Source: Candidatus Palauibacter rhopaloidicola
Lineage (GTDB): Bacteria > Gemmatimonadota > Gemmatimonadetes > Palauibacterales > Palauibacteraceae
Length of the DNA: 64,000 nucleotides
Direction: 5' to 3'
Assembly (NCBI GenBank): GCA_026914155.1
Contig: JAPPGH010000039.1
Span: 186,001 to 250,000 of the forward strand
The notes below the pieces were generated by a model. That model ran no database searches, was not told the DNA's origin, and worked only from the letters and a program-made list of their open reading frames with translations. This document shows, one piece after another, positions 59,105 to 64,000 of this stretch. Position 1 is the first letter of the stretch. Each line of letters begins with the position of its first letter. Both the position numbers and the translations under genes were made by a program.

Positions 59105-62100
59105 TCAGTCGGTGGCGGTCAGTCGTCGCACCAGCGTCTGCAACCAGTCGTTCACCTCCCGCACCTCCTCCTGCAGTTCCTCGTGCCGCTCGTAGGCGTC
59201 GGCGCCCGGCGCCTGGTCGGCCCGCCCGGTCATGCCGGCGAGATAGTTGAGCTGGCTCAGGAGCATGGGGCGCGGATAGCTGCCCTCCGCGTCGTTCACG
59301 TGGGCGTCGAGTTCGTCCAGCTCCGCGGCGAGTTCGTCGAGCGTCTCGTTGCGGCTGCCGCCCGCGTCCGCGCGCGCCTCCGCGATGCGCTCGCGCAGGT
59401 CTTCGATGCCGTCCGCGACCTCGCGGGCCTCCGCCATCGTCTCCCGCACGCCGAGGTTGAAGCGGTACTGCTCTTCGAGGTCGGCGACGGTCACCCCCTC
59501 CGCCGCCACCCGCGGGTCGATCCGCAGTTCGAGCCCCGACTCGGCCGTCACGTCGCCCGCCGAGAGGCGGACCGTGTACTCGCCCGGCGGCACGATCGGC
59601 CCGCCGCGGCCCTCGCCCTGAGAGCGCATGTCCCAGCGCAGCCGGTGCACGCCCGGCGCCGTCGAGACCCCGCGCGCGCCCCCGCCGCGCGGCGCCATGC
59701 GCTGCATCGCCGGTCCCCCCGCCCGGGCCGCGCCGCCGCCCCCGCCACTGGCGTAGGAGCGGATCGTCTCGCCGCCCGCGTCGAGGATCTCGATCTGCAC
59801 CGTCTCGTCGGCTCCCAGCTCCGGGGAGATCCAGTAGTTGATGTCCGCGCCCGCGCCGGGGTAGTCCGGCCGCGCCGTATTCGAGGCCCATTCGAAGCCC
59901 GAATTCCGTCCGGGCCGCGTGCGGTACTGCGGCCGCCCCTCGAACAGGTGCGCCCCGCCCCCCTCCGCGACCGATCCGTCCGCGCCGATCTCGTGCAACG
60001 GCGTGATGTCGTCGAGCACCCAGAACCCGCGGCCCATCGTCGAGAGCGCGAGGTCCTGCCGGTATACCTCAATGTCCGTCACCGGCGTCAGGGGTAGGTC
60101 GAGCTGGAACGACTGCCACGTCGCCCCGTCGTCGAAGGAGATGAAGAGCCCGAACTCCGTCCCCGCATACAGGAGCCCCGCGCGGTCCGGATCCTCGCGC
60201 ACGACCCGCACGGGAACGTCCGCCGGAATCCCGTTCGTCCCATCGGTGAGGAGCGTCCACGTCTCCCCCGCGTCCTCCGTCCGGTAGACGTAGGGCCGGA
60301 AATCGCCGAGCAGGAAGCGGTATCCGGCCACGTACACCTTGTCCGGATCGTGGCGGGAGATATCGATCGAGTTGATGCGGCCTTCGGGCGGCATGTCTCG
60401 CGGCGTCACGTTCTCCCAGGTCTCCGCGCCATCCAGCGTCACGTACACCGGGCCATCGTTCGCCCCCGTCCAGATCACGTCCGGGTCGTGCGGAGAGGCC
60501 TCGATCACGTAGAGCGTCGAATAGTGCTCCTCACCCGTCGCGTCGCGCGTGATCGGCCCGCCCGACACCATCTGCCGCTCGGGCGGGAACGCCGTGAGGT
60601 CGGGAGAGATCCGCTCCCATGAGCGCCCCCCGTCCGTCGTCCGGTGCACGTACTGCGAGCCGTGATAGACGAGGTTCGGGTCGTGCGGCGAGACCTCGAT
60701 GGGTACGACGCGCTGGAAGCGGTAGGGGAGGTTGGCGGGGTTCGTGCCGTACATGTTCACCGCGCCGACGTAGTACTGCTGCTCCTGCCCGGTGCGCTGG
60801 CTGTAGACGCCGAACCGCCCCTTGCAGTTCGCGTACACGACGTCGGGATCGCCCGGCTTCGGCACGGCGGGACCCGTCTCGCACCCGCCCGGCGAACGCC
60901 AGTACGCGTCGGGACCGCCCGGCGCGGAGAGCGAAGGCTGCCGGCTCGGTACCGCGACGGTGTAGGCATCGTCCTGCTGCCCCGCGTAGAGCCAGTACGG
61001 AAAGCGGTCGTCCACATCGACCTGGTAGAGTTCGGCGGTGGGCTGGTTGTTGACCGGCGACCACGTCTGCCCGCCGTCCAGCGTCACGACCCCGCCCCCG
61101 TCGCTCCCGTGCACCATGATCCGCGGGTCGTCCGGGTTGATCCACAGATCGTGGTCATCGCCGTGTACGTTCGGGATGGTGCTGAATGTCTCCCCTCCGT
61201 CCGTCGACTTCCAGGTGGACAGATTCAGGACATAGACGACGTCCCCGTCCGTCGGGTCGGCGATCACGTTCGCAAAGTAGAAGGGCCGGTGCATGAGCTG
61301 GTTGCGCGGGTCGTCGTTGATCAGCGCCCACGTCTCTCCGGCGTCGTCCGAACGGTACAGGCCCTCGATCGGCTCCGGCGCCTCGACCAGCGCATAGACT
61401 CGGTCCGGCATGTCCGGCGAGACGGAGAAGTCCACCTTGCCGATGAGGCCCTCCGGGAGCCCGGCCGTGATCCGCCTCCACGTGTTGCCGCCGTCCGTCG
61501 TCTTCCAGATCCCGTCTTCGTCGCGTGCCCCGGAGATGATCGACCACGGATACCGCTGCGCCCGCCACATCGCGGCGTAGATGATGTCGGGGTCCGCCGG
61601 ATGAAACTCGAGATCGACTGCCCCGACGGAGTCGGAAGTGAAGAGGATGCGCTCCCAGTCGAGACCGCCGTTCGAGGAGCGATAGACGCCCCGCGTCTCA
61701 TTGTTGATGAACGGGTTCCCCATCGCGGCCGCATACACGAGATCGGGATTGTCGGGATGGGCCTTCACGGACGGGATCTGGCCTCCGTCGTCGAGCCCGA
61801 CGTGGTCCCACGTCTCTCCCGCGTCCGTCGACTTATGGATGCCCTTTCCGATGATGATATTCGAGCGGATGCCGTCCGACCCCGTCCCCACGTAGATGAC
61901 ATTCGGATCCGAGTCGGCGACTTCGATATGGCCGATGGAGGGAGACCGGAAATACCCGTCGGAGATATTCTCCCACGTCATGCCGTAGTTCGTCGTCTTC
62001 CACACGCCGCCGCCGGTCGCCCCCTGGTAGAAGGTGTGGGGGTGGGAGCGGTGGCCCTCGACCGCCGTGACGCGGCCGCCGCGCGAGGGGCCGACGAAGC

Positions 62101-62287
62101 GGAAGGAGAGACCGCCGAAGAGACTTGGGTCGACGGTGTCCGCGGCCGGGGCCGGGTTCTGGACGCCGGCGGGGAGTTCGCCGACGCCAGCGCCGTCTTG
62201 CGCGGTGAGCGGCCACGCGACGGCGGCGACGGCCGCCAGGGGTGCGAGGACGGTTCGCGTTACGGACATCGGGGCGGGGAATTGCAT
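59105..62287 (-). CDS. large BNR/sortilin-like secreted propeller protein
   Basis: The 1060-residue product has a signal peptide (VLAPLAAVAAVAWPLTAQ) and multiple BNR/VPS10-type propeller blades: GATGGGVWKTTNYGMTWENI, KSTDAGETWDHVGLDDGGQI, GIWKTTDGGNTWRRI and GLYRSDDAGETWALINDD. The C-terminal 250 residues are different, with a Gly-rich spacer and a helical coiled region (DLEEQYRFNLGVRETMAEAR, TLDELAAELDELDAHVNDAE). It is probably exported and may bind ligands. AGGAG lies 5 bases before ATG 62287. It begins 13 bases after the D-aminoacylase gene and is likely co-transcribed. Confidence 0.9.
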   Translation of the reverse strand: MQFPAPMSVTRTVLAPLAAVAAVAWPLTAQDGAGVGELPAGVQNPAPAADTVDPSLFGGLSFRFVGPSRGGRVTAVEGHRSHPHTFYQGATGGGVWKTTNYGMTWENISDGYFRSPSIGHIEVADSDPNVIYVGTGSDGIRSNIIIGKGIHKSTDAGETWDHVGLDDGGQIPSVKAHPDNPDLVYAAAMGNPFINNETRGVYRSSNGGLDWERILFTSDSVGAVDLEFHPADPDIIYAAMWRAQRYPWSIISGARDEDGIWKTTDGGNTWRRITAGLPEGLIGKVDFSVSPDMPDRVYALVEAPEPIEGLYRSDDAGETWALINDDPRNQLMHRPFYFANVIADPTDGDVVYVLNLSTWKSTDGGETFSTIPNVHGDDHDLWINPDDPRIMVHGSDGGGVVTLDGGQTWSPVNNQPTAELYQVDVDDRFPYWLYAGQQDDAYTVAVPSRQPSLSAPGGPDAYWRSPGGCETGPAVPKPGDPDVVYANCKGRFGVYSQRTGQEQQYYVGAVNMYGTNPANLPYRFQRVVPIEVSPHDPNLVYHGSQYVHRTTDGGRSWERISPDLTAFPPERQMVSGGPITRDATGEEHYSTLYVIEASPHDPDVIWTGANDGPVYVTLDGAETWENVTPRDMPPEGRINSIDISRHDPDKVYVAGYRFLLGDFRPYVYRTEDAGETWTLLTDGTNGIPADVPVRVVREDPDRAGLLYAGTEFGLFISFDDGATWQSFQLDLPLTPVTDIEVYRQDLALSTMGRGFWVLDDITPLHEIGADGSVAEGGGAHLFEGRPQYRTRPGRNSGFEWASNTARPDYPGAGADINYWISPELGADETVQIEILDAGGETIRSYASGGGGGAARAGGPAMQRMAPRGGGARGVSTAPGVHRLRWDMRSQGEGRGGPIVPPGEYTVRLSAGDVTAESGLELRIDPRVAAEGVTVADLEEQYRFNLGVRETMAEAREVADGIEDLRERIAEARADAGGSRNETLDELAAELDELDAHVNDAEGSYPRPMLLSQLNYLAGMTGRADQAPGADAYERHEELQEEVREVNDWLQTLVRRLTATD

Positions 62288-62300
62288 GTCTGCTCCTGAG

Positions 62301-63929
62301 TTATTGCGTCTTGATGATCGCTTCGCCGGCGAGCGCATCCGTGAAGCGGCCCTCGTCGATCGCGAGCGTACCGTTGACGAGGGAGTACTCGACCCCCTCG
62401 GCGAGACCGTGCGGGTCGTCGTACTCGGCCGTGTCGCGGAACCGCTCGAGGTCCACGACGATCACATCGGCGACCGCGCCGGGTTCGAGCACGCCGCGGC
62501 CTTCGATCCCGTACACGCGGGCCGGGAGCGCCGTCATGGCGTGAATCGCCTGTTCCAGCGTGGTGACGCCCTCCTCCAGCACGTACTTGCGGATCCGCCG
62601 CGGGAAGGCGCCGAAACCGCGCGGGTGCGGATGGCCCTCGCCGGGCACCCAGAGCGAGCCGTCGGAGGACGTCATCATCCAGGGCTGTGACATGAAGCGC
62701 GCGATGTCCTCGTCGTTCATGTTGAACGAGGTGAGCCCGGTGCCGCCGCCTCCGTCCAGCGCCTCCACGAGGAGGGCGAGCGCCGTCTCGATCGCATCGA
62801 TCCCGCGATCGTCCGCCACATCCTGCAGGGTGCGGCCGCCGTAGGGGCCGCCCTGCAGCATGAGCCGGTCGGCGCCACCCCGGCGGTCGAGGTTCTCCCA
62901 CATCTCCGCCACGAGCCGAGGGCGCTCGGCGGGATCCTCCATGCGTTCGTACAGGTTGCCCCCCTCGCCCGCGAGGGCCCAGCGCGGGACGAGCGCGCCC
63001 ACGATGCTCGTCCCCGAGGCCCCGTACGGGTACTGGTCCGCGTAGATCGCGAGACCCTCCGCCCGTGCTTCCTCGATGCGGCGCACGACGTCGGCGGACT
63101 GGCCCCACACCCGGGGCCCGAGCGCCTTGATGTGCGTGACAACCCCCGTGATGCCGGAGCCGCGCGAGATCTCGACCACCTCGTCGACAGCGCCGAGGAG
63201 ACCGATCGAATAGTCCGACTCGTCGCGGATGTGGCTCTGGTACACGCCCCCGTACTCGGCGGCGATCTTCGCGAGTTCGACGACCTCGCCGGTCGGGGCG
63301 TATGAGCCCGGCGAGTAGTAGAGGCCGGAGGAGAGTCCGAAGGCGCCCTCGTCCATGCCCTCCCGGACGATCGTCCGCATGCGGTCGAGTTCCTCCGCCG
63401 TCGCCTCGCGGGCCTGCATCCCCAGCACGGCGCGCCTCACGCTTCCGTGCGGGACGAAGGCGCCCACGTTGACTCCGACGCCGGGATCTCGGATCCGCGC
63501 GCGCTGGTCGGCGAGGTCGACTGTGCCGCCGCCATCGGGGTTCGCGAAGATCGTCGTGATCCCCTGCGCGAGGAGTGGTTGCGCGGTGCGGAGTTCGTCG
63601 CGCAGCAGCGCCGGCATGGCGTGGGAGTGCGTGTCGATGAAGCCGGGGAAGACGTGGAGCCCGGTCGCGTCGATCGCCCGGCTGGCCGTCGCCGCGCCGA
63701 GGTCGCCCACGGCCGCGATCCGCCCGCCCTCGATCGCAACATCCCCCGCCCGGGCCGGACTCCCCGACCCGTCGACGAGGATGCCGCCCCGGATGATCAG
63801 ATCGTAGCTCTGCGCCGAAACCGGCCGTGTGGCGGCCGCCGCGCCAAGCAGGCCCGCCGCCACGAGGAGAGCCGGGAGCGCCCGCGCGGCGTGGCGGCGC
63901 GGGGTTGGGGAAAGCATGTTGTCGTCCAT
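62301..63929 (-). CDS. exported N-acyl-D-amino-acid deacylase family amidohydrolase
   Basis: The 542-residue product has a signal peptide (ALLVAAGLLGAAAATRPVSA) and the amidohydrolase fold: YDLIIRGGILVDGSGSPARA, VFPGFIDTHSHAMP with the HxH metal site, YQSHIRDESDYSIG, VVTHIKALGPRVWG and, late, MTALPARVYGIEGRGVLEPG. All metal and catalytic residues typical of D-aminoacylases appear present. It would release D-amino acids or related amides outside the cytoplasm; the DadA-like protein at 36125 could act on such products, but the two are far apart. ATG 63929 was chosen; ATG 63917 is an alternative. The last 70 bases of the window hold no gene that I can support. Confidence 0.92.
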   Translation of the reverse strand: MDDNMLSPTPRRHAARALPALLVAAGLLGAAAATRPVSAQSYDLIIRGGILVDGSGSPARAGDVAIEGGRIAAVGDLGAATASRAIDATGLHVFPGFIDTHSHAMPALLRDELRTAQPLLAQGITTIFANPDGGGTVDLADQRARIRDPGVGVNVGAFVPHGSVRRAVLGMQAREATAEELDRMRTIVREGMDEGAFGLSSGLYYSPGSYAPTGEVVELAKIAAEYGGVYQSHIRDESDYSIGLLGAVDEVVEISRGSGITGVVTHIKALGPRVWGQSADVVRRIEEARAEGLAIYADQYPYGASGTSIVGALVPRWALAGEGGNLYERMEDPAERPRLVAEMWENLDRRGGADRLMLQGGPYGGRTLQDVADDRGIDAIETALALLVEALDGGGGTGLTSFNMNDEDIARFMSQPWMMTSSDGSLWVPGEGHPHPRGFGAFPRRIRKYVLEEGVTTLEQAIHAMTALPARVYGIEGRGVLEPGAVADVIVVDLERFRDTAEYDDPHGLAEGVEYSLVNGTLAIDEGRFTDALAGEAIIKTQ

Positions 63930-64000
63930 GCGCTCGAATCTGTCGGATCGTACGCGACCCGCACAAGAAAGCGGCGCCCGAAGCGGGCCCGCACGAAGAA

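Overview
The window is about two-thirds G+C, densely coded on both strands, and has no gap longer than about 260 bases after start correction. I recognise no rRNA, tRNA, CRISPR array, transposase or phage gene. The content resembles a free-living or host-associated aerobic bacterium of the Gemmatimonadota (or a similar marine/soil lineage): many secreted lipoproteins, 6-bladed beta-propellers, a tricorn-type S41 protease, a sortilin/BNR-type protein, DUF6152 and DUF6644 proteins, DUF1080 hydrolases, a PQQ enzyme and D-aminoacylase/M20/M28 hydrolases. The taxon is an inference from gene content.

Layout. 1-5.2 kb: tail of a tricorn-like protease, two tandem secreted paralogues, an NHL-type propeller lipoprotein. 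5.4-13.2 kb: two related secreted proteins and a DUF6152 protein with a MazEF toxin-antitoxin pair between them; a zincin lipoprotein; a minus-strand group of two DUF6644 membrane proteins, a haem lipoprotein and an alpha/beta hydrolase. 13.3-15.6 kb: HicBA, a zinc-ribbon membrane protein with an apparent ATC start, a periplasmic cyclophilin. 15.7-22.6 kb: Gfo/Idh/MocA oxidoreductase plus double DUF1080 protein, a propeller lipoprotein, a cytochrome c/copper-monooxygenase-like fusion and a partner. 22.6-25.5 kb: a tightly overlapped VOC/MBL/small membrane protein group on minus, and on plus DinB followed by an ArsC-like gene with an in-frame TGA at its active-site Cys position. 25.6-29.6 kb: CopC-like protein, small His-containing protein, TonB receptor, His-rich lipoprotein, strong terminator (a metal-handling locus). 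29.7-41.4 kb: PQQ dehydrogenase, carboxypeptidase-regulatory-like protein, M20 amidohydrolase, an ArsI/SigZ/DadA-type operon, a leucine-rich-repeat lipoprotein, pdxH, an SNF-type transporter. 41.6-46.7 kb: SulP transporter with a probable CTG start, outer-membrane barrel, lipoprotein, phosphodiesterase, Ntn asparaginase. 46.7-51.8 kb: a run of six overlapping or nearly touching genes (GNAT, BsuPI domain, M28 variant, single-pass protein, 62-residue membrane protein, sodium:solute symporter). 51.9-64 kb: cyclase, unknown acidic protein, DoxX, three tandem propeller lipoproteins, DUF1295 protein, a giant BNR/sortilin-type protein and an N-acyl-D-amino-acid deacylase.

Physiology. Most genes act outside the cytoplasm: breakdown of peptides, amides and sugars, uptake by sodium symporters, metal handling, and quinone- or copper-linked oxidation. 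The most notable single locus is the TGA-containing ArsC-like gene at 25225-25548, a candidate selenoprotein. Also notable are two genes whose only well-placed start codons are ATC and CTG, two terminator-like hairpins sharing one palindromic core but with different pairing arms, and an M28 peptidase relative that lacks the usual catalytic Glu pair.
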